DNA of 64,000 bases from Mustela lutreola (lineage: Eukaryota > Chordata > Mammalia > Carnivora > Mustelidae). Where the stretch lies: assembly GCF_030435805.1 (NCBI RefSeq), contig NC_081308.1, positions 130,802,936 through 130,866,935 on the forward strand, read 5' to 3'. Numbering within the stretch: the stretch's first letter is position 1; every line of letters begins with the position of its first letter. Under the pieces are notes generated by a model, which worked only from the letters and a program-made list of their open reading frames with translations, had not been told where the DNA came from and did no database searches. Made by a program: the position numbers and the translations under genes. Positions 1 through 17,804 of this stretch are shown piece by piece.

Positions 1-703
1 CATCTGCTGGGCACCGGCTCTGTGCCGGGCCTAGTACCGGCAATCGGGCAGACCAAGCCAAAAAGGTGGAAGACCCTGGGAGCCGAGCCAAGCAGGCGGC
101 ACAATTACAGTTCCGTTACGTCCAGCAGGGACCCCAGCCATCCACAGCGCCTGGGTGGTGGGGGGGTGGAGGTGGGAGGAAGAGGGCACAGTGTGCACCT
201 ACCTGGTGTCGCACAGGGCTCTCAAGCGCAAGCGTGGCCACAGGAACTCTTCCCTGCCTCTGTCTCCTCACTTTCCAGCCCCCCTTCTCACGAAAGGCGA
301 GAGGAAAGGCAACTGCCGGCGGCGTGATCCCTATGTCAGAGAAGCACCATCCCTTCCTCTGGGCCCACACACAACTGGGGAGTCTGGGACCCTGCTCGAG
401 CCCACACTGTGCCTTCTCCCTCCCTGGAGCCCGGATTCCCCCCCCCCCCTTTCTCTCAAGCCCTCTGCCTGAGGAGGCCCAGGCCACCCCCATCTGGTCT
501 GGCCTTCTGGCCTGCTGCAGAAGGCGCCCTCTGCTCCAGACTCGCCTCCCTGCTGCCCAGTTCACCACACAGCAGGTCTGATCATTGTCACCCCCCTCAC
601 TTCAAACCCGCTGGGCTCTCCACAGCCCTCGGGGGTAAGGGGCCCCAGGCCCCTGGCAGACGGGAGCCGGCTGACAGGTTCGGGCGCTCGCTCGAAGGAT
701 GGT

Positions 704-785
704 ACTGAGAGCCTCCTGTGGGTCAGACTCTGTCCTAGGCACTGGGGACCCTCGGGTGAGAAATATGGGCACGGCCGCCTGGGGA
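704..785 (+). repeat. Ancient mammalian interspersed repeat fragment
   Basis: The stretch around 'GTCCTAGGCACTGGGGAC' matches the widespread mammalian repeat pattern of the form TGTGCCAGGCACTGTTCTAGGCACTGGGGATACA. The better preserved start of the same repeat type appears at 22560. I do not assign a family name. It is heavily diverged and GC-shifted. Confidence 0.4.
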
Positions 786-973
786 GGAAGGCCGCAATGC
801 CCCCAAAGCAGAGACTGAAGCCTCTGCCGTCTGTGTGTCACAGGATGACCCATCCATCACTGTTGCTGATGTGAAATGTGGACGGGGAGGGTTCCAGCCG
901 CCCCCCCCCCCTTTTGATGTGGGTGGCCTGGCAGAGGAGGCCTCTGGGAGGAGAGGACGTTTCTGCCGAGATT

Positions 974-1045
974 TGAACGAGGAAGAGGAGGAGCGGGAGG
1001 AGGAGGAGGGGGGGGGGAGGCGGCGGCGGTGGAGGCGGCCCCCAC
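974..1045 (+). repeat. Purine-rich GA/GGA tract
   Basis: An almost uninterrupted G/A run of GAGGAGGAG and GGCGGCGG triplets. It makes acidic or arginine-rich peptides in any open frame here. It is low-complexity DNA, possibly prone to triplex or slipped structures, and not evidence of a gene. Confidence 0.6.
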
Positions 1046-2774
1046 GGGAAGTTCTTGGGCTGGGTTTTTGTCCCACCCAGAGGAGGGAGGAAGGCAAAGG
1101 CCACCGGTGAGGAGGAGCTGGGTGTGGTGCTCTGGGGCCAGCCGAGAAGGCCAGTGAAGCAGGGCTTTGGTGAGAGGTGCTGGCGGCGGGTGGCAGGGAA
1201 AGGAGAGGCCAGCTCCTTGCGGGGACCGGTGGAGAGGGGTTGTCGGCCAGGGAGGGGACTTTGGAGTTTTCCTTAGTCTGGGGAGGTGGGGAGCCACAGG
1301 GACGACTTGTCGCTGGCGGGGAGCGGGGTCTGGTGGCCTTGCAGTGAGTTTGCCCCGGCTGCCATGTGGGCGGGCGTAAGGTAGACAGAGAGGCCCGACC
1401 GGAGGCTGGGGAAGCAGGAGATGGGGCCAGGAACCATGGAGACGCGGAGAAGATCAGCAGTCACCAACTAGAGCTGATAAAATCCCACAACAGGTTAGAC
1501 TGGGAGTGAAGACCAAAGGAGAGGGCACAAGGGCTCCTGGCGTCTCTGCCGGAGCCACCAGGTGGGAGGCGGAGCCCTTGGGGGGAGCCCAGGGAAGAGG
1601 CTAGCAGCGTGTGGTGCGGGGCTGGAGCGCTCCTGTCCGGACTTCTTCATTCTGAAGTTCCCATGGGGCACCCCAGTGGGCAGTTTGATGAGCATGGGTG
1701 GGGCTCAGGGAAGGGGTCCCAGCCAGAGACAAGACATTTGGAGCCATCGGCAGGCAGATGGTCTCTCAGATGAGAGGACCTCAAGTGAGGATGGTGCTGG
1801 AGGCCCCAAGGGTCCTGGGGCTGAGGCTGGGAGCCTACCGGCACCGCGCTGAACTCAAGCAAAGGAGAGGGAGGAGGGGGACCCGAGGGTGGGCAGGCAG
1901 AGAGGGAGGAGACTGGCCCAAAGGTGGGGGCTCCCAGAAGCCAAGAAAGGGAAAGCCAAGAAGGAAGGAGCGTCAGCTGTGCTGAGACGAGGAGCAGAAT
2001 GGGGGCCGAGAGGTGACAAAGGAAAGGTAGTTGGGGTGTCCCAGCCCAGCCCTGGCAGAGGGGGAACGGGTACCCCAAGGGAGAGCCAGAGAGTCCTGGA
2101 CTCGGAGTCAGCAGGTAACGGAAGGAAGGAGAGTAGGAGAGGCGAGGCTGAATGCAGAGGGAATGAACTGACAGTCGGCCTGCAGGTCAGCTGGCCAGTT
2201 GGTGACATGGAACCCACATATGCTCCCACGGGAGCACCCTCTCTGGGGAAGGACCCCAGACAAATCATGGCAGACACCAAGAAAGAGGACAACGTGGGGT
2301 GCAAGCCATGGCAGGGCCAGCGCCAAGGTTTGGTGGACAGACATTCTCACGGTGGATGTTAAGAGCAGCAGTTCACCTGTATTAGGAGGGGCAGTCTTGG
2401 CCTTGGGCGGGGAGAAAGGGAGGGAGCCCACCCACAAGGCCGACTGGGAAAGCGGGTCTGTGACAGAGCGCCTGTGTTTCCTCATTTACCCAGCATTGAC
2501 CACCCAGGAGATAAGAAAGCTGGGGGAGTAAGACCACATGGGCCAGCCAGGCTCCGACGATGAGACCAGCTGCAACATGGCCTGCTTCTGGGCCATGGGT
2601 GATTGTAGGGGAAAAAAATGAGAGTGCCTTCGGCCTTGATGCTAGGGAGGTTTCTCCTAGAAACAGGCCAGCGAGGCTTCTGCACAGTGGGAAGGAAATG
2701 AGCAAAGGGGATTCACAGAAGTGGAGCTGGGAATGTCTGACACACTCGACCTCACTGCCGACCAGGGAAACACG

Positions 2775-3220
2775 AGGCACACAAAAATGAGGTAGCGCTT
2801 CGCCCTGTGGAGGTGGGCAAGCGGTCAAGGCTGGACAAGACCAAAGGCTGCTCAGGCTGTGGAGCGCACAGGACCGCGCCCATGCTGCTGGTGGGAGCGA
2901 ACACAGCTTCCGCCACCCGTGGGGAACACCAGATTAGCAACACCTGGCTGCGGCGGCGATGGGCACCCAAGGGCCCAAGTCCCAGCAAAACCACTTCCTG
3001 GTGTACGTGCCAGAGCCTGTCGTGCCAACAGCGGCTCAGACAGGCATGCACAAGGTGCCGGTGGCAGCAGTGTCTCTGACAGCCGAAGACTGGGAGCGGT
3101 GTGAACGAATGCCCGTCCACGGGGTCACAGACAAGTAAACCAGGGCTCTGATTCGGCCAGGAGCATGAGTGAGCTGGGTGCTCGGAGGAAACCTTGACCA
3201 GTACAGCTTGAGTGTGCAAA
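2775..3220 (+). mobile_element. Very old, GC-shifted L1 ORF2 end (L1M-like)
   Basis: Read against the end of L1 ORF2, the order of landmarks is preserved though nearly every one is mutated. They are 'atgaggtagcgcttc' (for atgagataccactac), 'ctgctggtgggagcgaac', 'cccagcaaaaccacttcctgg', 'gtgtctctgacagcc' and 'aatgcccgtccacgg'. The changes mostly raise GC, as expected for an ancient insertion sitting in a GC-biased neighbourhood. The family level (old eutherian L1) is inferred; the subfamily is not determinable by eye. Confidence 0.45.
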
Positions 3221-3694
3221 GCAAGTCACGGGAGAGGACGTCTGGCCAGATGCCAGGCAAGGATAGAGAAGGGGGGTGGACAGGCGACAACACCTGTGCC
3301 TGAGGGTGTGACCCTGAGGGAAACTGTCTGCCATTGGACCAGCAGAGAGGCTGTGCCCATGGCCCCAGACTCCCATGACAGGACAGGTGCAGGCTGCCGA
3401 GACCCAGGGGGACTGGAGCTCCATTTTGAGCGGTGGCAGCACTGCCCTGCTATGGTGACTAGCCTAGCTAGCAAAGGAAAGGGGAAGGATCTGTGGAAGA
3501 AGGCTGACTCGGAGGTCTCTGGGGAGGCACCGCACCCATGCGGCCCTCAGGGGCCAAGAGAGCAAATGTCTTGGAGCCCATTAGGCTGGCAAGGGCACCG
3601 GGACCAGGGGACACACCCAGGGCTCCACTCCCAGCCCACCAGCTCTCCTGCACACACACACACACCCCCTCAGGTAGAGACCCCAGTTCTGTCG

Positions 3695-3757
3695 TTCCAC
3701 TGAGGCCCAGAGAAGGGGCAAGGACTTGCCCAAGGACACATGGCAAGATAACAGGCC
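3695..3757 (-). mobile_element. MIR SINE fragment
   Basis: The run 'ACTGAGGCCCAGAGAAGG' followed by 'ACTTGCCCAAGGACACATGG' is the MIR core read on the minus strand. It is ancient, lies just inside the outer edge of the arm and is mirrored near 15726-15788 in the right arm. Confidence 0.7.
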
Positions 3758-4014
3758 CTAGGGGTCGACCTCTGAGTACTTGGAGTGAGCAAAACAGGAG
3801 AAGAGTCCGTGGCACCCTCCTCGGGACAGGCCACTGGCACTGGGGTAGCGACGCGCCTTGGCCAGTGGGTGTGGGTGGGCGGGTCGTGCGTGCCCCCACA
3901 GCGGCCTCGCCCTCACCCCGCAGCAAGCCTGGGGGCCTGCAGACCCTCCCTCCGTTGGGGTGGAGTGTGTGAGTGCTCGAGTGTGCGCACGAGGCGTCTC
4001 CTCCACGTAATTAA

Positions 4015-7500
<3,486 letters not shown>

Positions 7501-8870
7501 TAGGCTCAGAAGGCCCAGGGCCCCCTCTCCTCTCAGGCAGCAGAGCTCTGGAGGCAGGGGGAGGCCATGCCGGGGCAGCAGCCTCACCCCACGTGCGGGG
7601 CAGGGCCGAGGGAAGGCCCCACCCAGCCCAAGCCAAGACCCCAGGCACTCCACCATCCATAAGGGGACCTGAACACCACCATCAGCCCTTCCAAGTGACC
7701 AGGATGACCACACTTGACACCACATGGGGCGGGGAAAGGTGTCCCCCTCCCCCGCAACCCATGGCAGCACCATACCTGGCCCCAGCCCCAGTCCCAATCC
7801 ATGCCAACTCAGGCAGCCAGTCTGGGAAGCACCCCTGGGTGGCTGACCCTAGCCTAGGTGAGGGGCACCAGGAGCCATCTGCCACCTACACTGGACTGGG
7901 AGATGTTGGGGACCGCCTCAAGGGTGCCAGCCTCTTGGGTCTCCCAAGAGGGAGACCCTCATGTGCATCCCCCAGGGCACCTCGCTCCATGTTCTGGGAA
8001 ACCCGCTTGTGTCTCTGTGGGGCCCTTATGACCCACGTGTCACGTTACTCCCCCACCCCACTAGGTCCCGTTCCTGTGCAGAGCCTTGAGGTGTGCAAGA
8101 GCCCGCGGTGGGTGTCCTGGCCCACCGGGGCAGCCACCCCCCCAGCCCGGGGGCCTGCCGTGAGCCTCAGTGGCGACCGGGGCTCCGCTCGCTCTCTCTC
8201 CCAGTGTTGTGAGCTCCACCGCTGCTTTCTCGGTGTAGATTTAAGCCGGCCGCTGCTTGTTCTCGTGGAGATGTGTGTGTGTGTGTGCTTCTCTGAGCGG
8301 CTGTCCCCAGCCCCATCTCCGAGATCCCCAGCCCAGTTCCAGGAGACGGCCGGAAGGATGCCCGAGGGCACGGCTGCTGCTCGCCCCGTGACCTCGGGAA
8401 GGAGGAACCAACCAAGGACCGAGGTGGCCAGCGGGAGTCTCCACGGGAACCGTGCTCTGATGTGCCACCCCGTTGTTTCTTGTGACTCCGTGTCCCCGGC
8501 TTGGCCGAGTGTCCCCTGCTGCGTTTTCCGCCATCCCGGGACTGTCCTGTGCAGACCATGGGGCGGGACCAGGCCCCAGCCTGTCGGCCAGAGGGGAGGG
8601 TGCGTGCCCTGGGGTGAGGGGACGTGCGTGGCCAGCGTCCGTCGTCCTGGCCAGAGGTTGATTGTGGGGCCCCCAGGAAGGGAGACTGAGGCGGGAGGGC
8701 CACGGTGTTGGGGGAAGCAGAGGCACCTCGTTTGGGACCCCAAGAGGAGGGGGAGGCCATGACCCATGGGCTCTAGTGGCCGTTAGATGTTCCTCTCTCT
8801 GTTGTCATTCCCTGTCTTCGATGGTTTCAGTAAATGTTTCTCTTCAATAAAGTTTATTGAATGTGTCAGC
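7501..8870 (+). other. 3' UTR of the left PNMA6 copy
   Basis: Non-coding GC-rich sequence between the TAA stop at 7498-7500 and the poly(A) signal at 8846. It includes a short GT run near 8273. The last 160 bases before the poly(A) signal are the source of a stray 72-bp copy found at 32014-32085. An open frame over 7593-8762 shows no domain and lies between the stop and the poly(A) signal, so it is treated as UTR. Confidence 0.65.
8846..8851 (+). promoter_or_regulatory. Poly(A) signal AATAAA, left PNMA6 copy
   Basis: AATAAA sits in TTCAATAAAGTTTATTGAA (8843-8861), which is palindromic except at its centre. It therefore offers an AATAAA on both strands. It lies 1.35 kb downstream of the stop codon and close to the inner end of the arm. 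Confidence 0.7.
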
Positions 8871-9712
8871 TGAGTCTCGTCTCTGCTGTGGGCAATCAAG
8901 CGAAGAGCATGCTGGCATTGCGGAAGGGGGTGGGTTGGCAGGTGGCAACTGTGGTGTGGTACAGGGGTGAATCCAAGGGTGCACCCAAGAGAGGCTGTGT
9001 GATCCCTTGGGCTGGGTGGAGACTGGTGACAGGAACTTGGCACAAGCTGTGGATGGCTGGGACTCCTAGAAAACCCAGAGAGTCTTTAGGAATATGTGGG
9101 TTAGACCTTCAAAGGAGGGAGAGGGACAGCAGGTAGGGCCTGAGGCTCCAGGATCTGTGGAAGGGCTGTATGGCTCAGGGCATGCACTGGGCTAGAGAAG
9201 TCAAGCATGCGATCGCACAGGCCAGCCAGTCGTGGAATGGCCAGGGCACGAGGTTGGGTGTCCGCACCAGGAGCTGCATGGCTGTCCGTGGTAGAGGGAT
9301 ATCCCATCTAAGTCGGCCTACCCCTAGAAGGAAACAAAAATTCAGACTCCATCTAGTTTTTGAAGGACACTTGGGACTTGGTGGGATGTGATGGCCAAGG
9401 GATGGAAGGTAGGGTAGGCTGGGGTCCACAGTCCTCAGGCTTTGTATAGTGGGAGGAAATTCCTGCAAGAACAGCCCAGGTGTCCCATGTGTGAGATGTT
9501 CCTGATGCACCAGAGATGTCACACAATCCTAGACCACAAGGCATCAAACACAAGCAAGTTTAGTATGTTTGCAGAAAGTGATATAAAAATGTCTGTGCCC
9601 AATGTCCCCAAACCCTGTGAGTTTCTAGAGGTATTCAGTTACTCGGTATGTTTTGTTAGTATCGTTCCATAATGACATCATCACACATACATTACCTGAA
9701 ATTAAAACATAT

Positions 9713-9917
9713 GGGATGCCTGGATGGGGTACCAGTGGGTTAAGGCCTCTTGCCTTCAGCTCAGGTCATGATTCCAGGGTCCTGGAATCGGGCAGCGCAT
9801 TGGGCTCTCTCCTAGGCAGGGAGCCTGCTTCCCCACCCTCTCTCTCTCTGTGTGCCTCTCTGCCTACTTGTTATCTCTGACTGTCAAATAAAACAAATAA
9901 AATATTAAAAAAATATT
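9713..9917 (+). mobile_element. CAN-type SINE in the spacer
   Basis: The tRNA-derived head 'GGGATGCCTGGATGGGGTAC' is followed by 'CTTCAGCTCAGGTCATGATT' and the tail 'TCTCTGACTGTCAAATAAAA'. Carnivoran lysine-tRNA-derived SINE, moderately diverged. Confidence 0.85.
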
Positions 9918-9929
9918 TAGACTTTTTGT

Positions 9930-10214
9930 TGAAAAACTCAGTCTAAGAAGATATGACGCACACACACATTCACAGATAGAGGAATATTATTCTGCCATTA
10001 AAAGAATGAGATTTTCTCATTTGCAGCAACATGGATGGAGCTAGAGTGTACAATGATAAGTGAAAAAAGTCAAAGACAAATACCATATGATTTCACACCT
10101 ATGTGGAATTTAAGGAACAAAACATGCAAGCAAAGGGAAAGACACAAGACAGTGAGACAAACCAAGAAACAGAGTCTTCCTCATAGGGAAAACACTGATG
10201 GCTACCAGAGTGGG
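9930..10214 (+). mobile_element. L1 3'-end fragment in the spacer
   Basis: It carries the L1 ORF2 terminal landmarks 'GGAATATTATTCTGCCATTA' and 'CAGCAACATGGATGGAGCTA', then 3' UTR text 'AACACTGATGGCTACCAGAG'. It resembles the fragment at 24260-24540. It is cut off where the right arm begins. Confidence 0.8.
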
Positions 10215-10632
10215 GGTGCCGGACACCCAAACTCGTGCCCTGGCCATTCCACGACTGGCTGGCCTGTGCGATCGCATGCTTGACTTCTCTAGCCCAGTGC
10301 ATGCCCTGAGCCATACAGCCCTTCCACAGATCCTGGAGCCTCAGGCCCTACCTGCTGTCCCTCTCCCTCCTTTGAAGGTCTAACCCACATATTCCTAAAG
10401 ACTCTCTGGGTTTTCTAGGAGTCCCAGCCATCCACAGCTTGTGCCAAGTTCCTGTCACCAGTCTCCACCCAGCCCAAGGGATCACACAGCCTCTCTTGGG
10501 TGCACCCTTGGATTCACCCCTGTACCACACCACAGTTGCCACCTGCCAACCCACCCCCTTCCGCAATGCCAGCATGCTCTTCGCTTGATTGCCCACAGCA
10601 GAGACGAGACTCAGCTGACACATTCAATAAAC

Positions 10633-10638
10633 TTTATT
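10633..10638 (-). promoter_or_regulatory. Poly(A) signal, right PNMA6 copy
   Basis: TTTATT on the plus strand reads AATAAA on the minus strand, at the mirrored position of 8846-8851. The same near-palindrome also gives an AATAAA on the plus strand at 10625-10630. The two genes therefore converge and terminate about 1.8 kb apart across the spacer. Confidence 0.7.
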
Positions 10639-11982
10639 GAAGAGAAACATTTACTGAAACCATCGAAGACAGGGAATGACAACAGAGAGAGGAACATCTA
10701 ACGGCCACTAGAGCCCATGGGTCATGGCCTCCCCCTCCTCTTGGGGTCCCAAACGAGGTGCCTCTGCTTCCCCCAACACCGTGGCCCTCCCGCCTCAGTC
10801 TCCCTTCCTGGGGGCCCCACAATCAACCTCTGGCCAGGACGACGGACGCTGGCCACGCACGTCCCCTCACCCCAGGGCACGCACCCTCCCCTCTGGCCGA
10901 CAGGCTGGGGCCTGGTCCCGCCCCATGGTCTGCACAGGACAGTCCCGGGATGGCGGAAAACGCAGCAGGGGACACTCGGCCAAGCCGGGGACACGGAGTC
11001 ACAAGAAACAACGGGGTGGCACATCAGAGCACGGTTCCCGTGGAGACTCCCGCTGGCCACCTCGGTCCTTGGTTGGTTCCTCCTTCCCGAGGTCACGGGG
11101 CGAGCAGCAGCCGTGCCCTCGGGCATCCTTCCGGCCGTCTCCTGGAACTGGGCTGGGGATCTCGGAGATGGGGCTGGGGACAGCCGCTCAGAGAAGCACA
11201 CACACACACACATCTCCACGAGAACAAGCAGCGGCCGGCTTAAATCTACACCGAGAAAGCAGCGGTGGAGCTCACAACACTGGGAGAGAGAGCGAGCGGA
11301 GCCCCGGTCGCCACTGAGGCTCACGGCAGGCCCCCGGGCTGGGGGGGTGGCTGCCCCGGTGGGCCAGGACACCCACCGCGGGCTCTTGCACACCTCAAGG
11401 CTCTGCACAGGAACGGGACCTAGTGGGGTGGGGGAGTAACGTGACACGTGGGTCATAAGGGCCCCACAGAGACACAAGCGGGTTTCCCAGAACATGGAGC
11501 GAGGTGCCCTGGGGGATGCACATGAGGGTCTCCCTCTTGGGAGACCCAAGAGGCTGGCACCCTTGAGGCGGTCCCCAACATCTCCCAGTCCAGTGTAGGT
11601 GGCAGATGGCTCCTGGTGCCCCTCACCTAGGCTAGGGTCAGCCACCCAGGGGTGCTTCCCAGACTGGCTGCCTGAGTTGGCATGGATTGGGACTGGGGCT
11701 GGGGCCAGGTATGGTGCTGCCATGGGTTGCGGGGGAGGGGGACACCTTTCCCCGCCCCATGTGGTGTCAAGTGTGGTCATCCTGGTCACTTGGAAGGGCT
11801 GATGGTGGTGTTCAGGTCCCCTTATGGATGGTGGAGTGCCTGGGGTCTTGGCTTGGGCTGGGTGGGGCCTTCCCTCGGCCCTGCCCCGCACGTGGGGTGA
11901 GGCTGCTGCCCCGGCATGGCCTCCCCCTGCCTCCAGAGCTCTGCTGCCTGAGAGGAGAGGGGCCCTGGGCCTTCTGAGCCTA
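10639..11982 (-). other. 3' UTR of the right PNMA6 copy
   Basis: Mirror of 7501-8845. No separate gene is supported. A long minus-strand open frame runs from the minisatellite through this segment because the frame in the right copy is shifted relative to the left copy, not because of additional coding content. Confidence 0.6.
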
Positions 11983-15468
<3,486 letters not shown>

Positions 15469-15725
15469 TTAATTACGTGGAGGAGACGCCTCGTGCGCAC
15501 ACTCGAGCACTCACACACTCCACCCCAACGGAGGGAGGGTCTGCAGGCCCCCAGGCTTGCTGCGGGGTGAGGGCGAGGCCGCTGTGGGGGCACGCACGAC
15601 CCGCCCACCCACACCCACTGGCCAAGGCGCGTCGCTACCCCAGTGCCAGTGGCCTGTCCCGAGGAGGGTGCCACGGACTCTTCTCCTGTTTTGCTCACTC
15701 CAAGTACTCAGAGGTCGACCCCTAG

Positions 15726-15788
15726 GGCCTGTTATCTTGCCATGTGTCCTTGGGCAAGTCCTTGCCCTTCTCTGGGCCTCAGTGGAAC
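15726..15788 (+). mobile_element. MIR SINE fragment, right arm
   Basis: Mirror image of the MIR piece at 3695-3757 ('CTTGGGCAAGTCCTTGCCCT', 'CTCTGGGCCTCAGT'). It lies at the edge of the assembly gap. Confidence 0.65.
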
Positions 15789-15801
15789 GACAGAACTGGG
15801 A

Positions 15802-16001
15802 NNNNNNNNNNNNNNNNNNNNNNNNNNNNNNNNNNNNNNNNNNNNNNNNNNNNNNNNNNNNNNNNNNNNNNNNNNNNNNNNNNNNNNNNNNNNNNNNNNN
15901 NNNNNNNNNNNNNNNNNNNNNNNNNNNNNNNNNNNNNNNNNNNNNNNNNNNNNNNNNNNNNNNNNNNNNNNNNNNNNNNNNNNNNNNNNNNNNNNNNNNN
16001 N
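15802..16001. other. Assembly gap (200 N)
   Basis: Exactly 200 undetermined bases. It abuts the right palindrome arm on one side and an L1 3' end on the other. The round size suggests a placeholder length, so the real distance is unknown. Confidence 0.98.
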
Positions 16002-16562
16002 CTACTGGGTATTTACCCTAAAGATACAAACGTAGTGATCCAAAGGGGCACGTGCACCCGAATGTTTATAGCAGCAATGTCCACAATAGCCAAACTATGG
16101 AAAGAACCTAGATGTCCATCAACAGATGAATGGATCAAGAAGATGTGGTATATATACACAATGGAATACTATGCAGCCATCAAAAGAAATGAAATCTTGC
16201 CATTTGCGACAACATGGATGGAACTAGAGCATATCATGCTTAGTGAAATAAGTCAAGCAGAAAAAGACAACTATCATATGATCTCCCTGATATGAGGAAG
16301 TGGAGATGCAACGTGGGGGTTAGGGGGTTAGGAGAAGAATCAATGAAACAAGATGGGATTGGGAGGGAGACAAACCATAAGTGACTCTTAATCTCACAAA
16401 ACAAACTGAGGGTTGCTCGGGGGAGGGGGTTTGGGAGAAGGGGATGGGATTATGGACATTGGGGAGGGTATGTGCTTTGGTGAGTGCTGTGAAGTGTGTA
16501 AACCTGGCGATTCACAGACCTGTACCTCTGGGGATAAAAATATGTTTATAAAAAAATATTAG
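16002..16562 (+). mobile_element. Young L1 3' end (ORF2 C-terminus plus 3' UTR)
   Basis: It begins inside ORF2 at 'CTACTGGGTATTTACCCTAA', continues through 'AACATGGATGGAACTAGAGC' and a G-rich 3' UTR, and ends with 'CCTGTACCTCTGGGGATAAA' and an A-rich tail. The 5' part is lost in the gap. The 61-aa to 180-aa open frames crossing the gap come from this element. Confidence 0.9.
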
Positions 16563-16614
16563 ATAAAAATATCAGTGAATACTTACATTCTCTCTGGATA
16601 AGAAAGAATATTCT

Positions 16615-16978
16615 GAGACTAAAAACCATGATGGTACTGGAGGAGATTATGTTGAGTGAAATAAGTCAAGCAGAGAAAGTTAATTATCATATGGTTTAAC
16701 TATTTGTGAATATACAGAATAGCACAAAGGACATTAGGAAAAGGAAGGGAAAAATGAATGTGGAGAAATTGGAGGGGGAGATGTACCATGAGAGACTGTG
16801 GACTATGGGAAACTGAGGGTTTTAGATGGGGGGATGGGTGAGACTGGTGGGGGCTATTAAGAAGGGCATGTATTGCATGGAGCACGGGATGTTATATGCA
16901 AGCAATGAGTCATGGAACACTGCATCAAAAACTAAGGATGTACTGCACGGTGACTAACATAACGCAATAAAAAAGTGG
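16615..16978 (+). mobile_element. L1 3' tail
   Basis: Sequence from 'GGTACTGGAGGAGATTATGT' through the purine-rich 3' UTR ('GAGAGACTGTGGACTATGGG') to 'ACATAACGCAATAAAAAAGT'. This is a second 3' UTR type, with a terminus distinct from the element at 16002. 5' truncated. Confidence 0.8.
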
Positions 16979-16979
16979 G

Positions 16980-17800
16980 AAGAAATTACAGATGGAAAAT
17001 CTTAATAAATTCAACAAAATAAAAGATTTTTTAAAATCTTTATATCACGAGAGACTATGTTCACTGAAAAACAATCTGAGGGTTTTGAAGGGGCAGGGGG
17101 TGGGAGGTCGGGGTACCAGGTGGTGGGTATTATAGAGGGCACGGATTGCATGGAGCACTGGGTGTGGTGCAAAAATAATGAATACTGTTATGCTGAAAAT
17201 AAAAAATAAAATTAAAAAAAATCTTTATATCAACCATCATAAGCACAACTAAACTATAAATGAAAGGTGAAACAAAATATCTGCAACAAATATAGTGGAC
17301 AAAAGGTTAATATATGAATCAGTCTTAAAATTGAAAATAAAAATACTAAGTCTCTCTAGCAGCTAAATGGGTAATGGATAGGTACAGGCAATTTACCAAG
17401 GAAGAAATACAAGTAGGCATTAAGTATTAAGTCCTACTATAATTAATCATCCAAAAATGCAAATAAAGAGAGGATAACTTTTGCCATTTGTGAAAGAACA
17501 ATTAAAAATGATAATTTGTGGGAAAACAAATTGGCACATTCATTTGCTGGCATTAGGAAAGCGAATCGCTATTTCTTGCCAAAAGACTTGCTAGAGAATC
17601 TGTATCAACAATCTTAGAGATGTTTTTATTCTTTGACCCTCCAGTGATATTTCTAAAAGATCACCTAAAATGGAAATAGTCATGCAAAAAGATGCTTAAT
17701 TGAAACATTACAAAAGCATTAAATTGTGTTAGATATAATAGCATATGATAGAATATGCCAATCAATCATGCAAAAATAAAGACTTAAAAAACAGGGATAC
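16980..17800 (+). mobile_element. Old L1 ORF2 segment interrupted by a young L1 tail
   Basis: A-rich text such as 'ATATCTGCAACAAATATAGT', 'AATGGGTAATGGATAGGTAC' and 'GCAAATAAAGAGAGGATAAC' follows the late part of L1 ORF2 in sense orientation with strong divergence. A younger L1 3' tail (about 17040-17222, 'GGAGCACTGGGTGTGGTGCA') is inserted in it. Confidence 0.6.
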
Positions 17801-17804
17801 TGAA

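Larger units (their letters stand above)
1..3681. other. GC-rich left flank without a recognisable gene
   Basis: This stretch is GC-rich and contains many short overlapping open frames on both strands, as expected from composition alone. None shows a recognisable domain, a splice-supported structure or a codon pattern that prefers one frame. It contains a short ancient repeat, a purine-rich tract and a badly decayed old L1, listed separately. It is not mirrored elsewhere in the window, so it lies outside the inverted repeat. An untranslated or lncRNA transcript cannot be excluded. Confidence 0.6.
9269..10214. other. Spacer (loop) of the inverted repeat
   Basis: About 946 bases that do not pair between arms. 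It contains unique-looking sequence (9269-9712), a plus-strand CAN SINE (9713-9917) and an older L1 3' fragment (9930-10214). No gene is seen. The right inner boundary falls inside L1 sequence, at 'GGCTACCAGAGTGGG', which suggests the inversion breakpoint or later remodelling used that L1. Confidence 0.85.

Noticed and set aside
1-3681. A gene in the left GC-rich flank (frames up to 171 aa)
   Set aside because: Overlapping frames on both strands without domain, splice logic or codon preference.
7593-8762. 389-aa frame downstream of the PNMA6 stop (and 197-240-aa antisense frames)
   Set aside because: It lies between stop codon and poly(A) signal, is GC-driven, and shows no domain or preferred frame.
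15557-16295. Open frames of 130-183 aa crossing the gap
   Set aside because: They consist largely of undetermined bases and join palindrome sequence to an L1.
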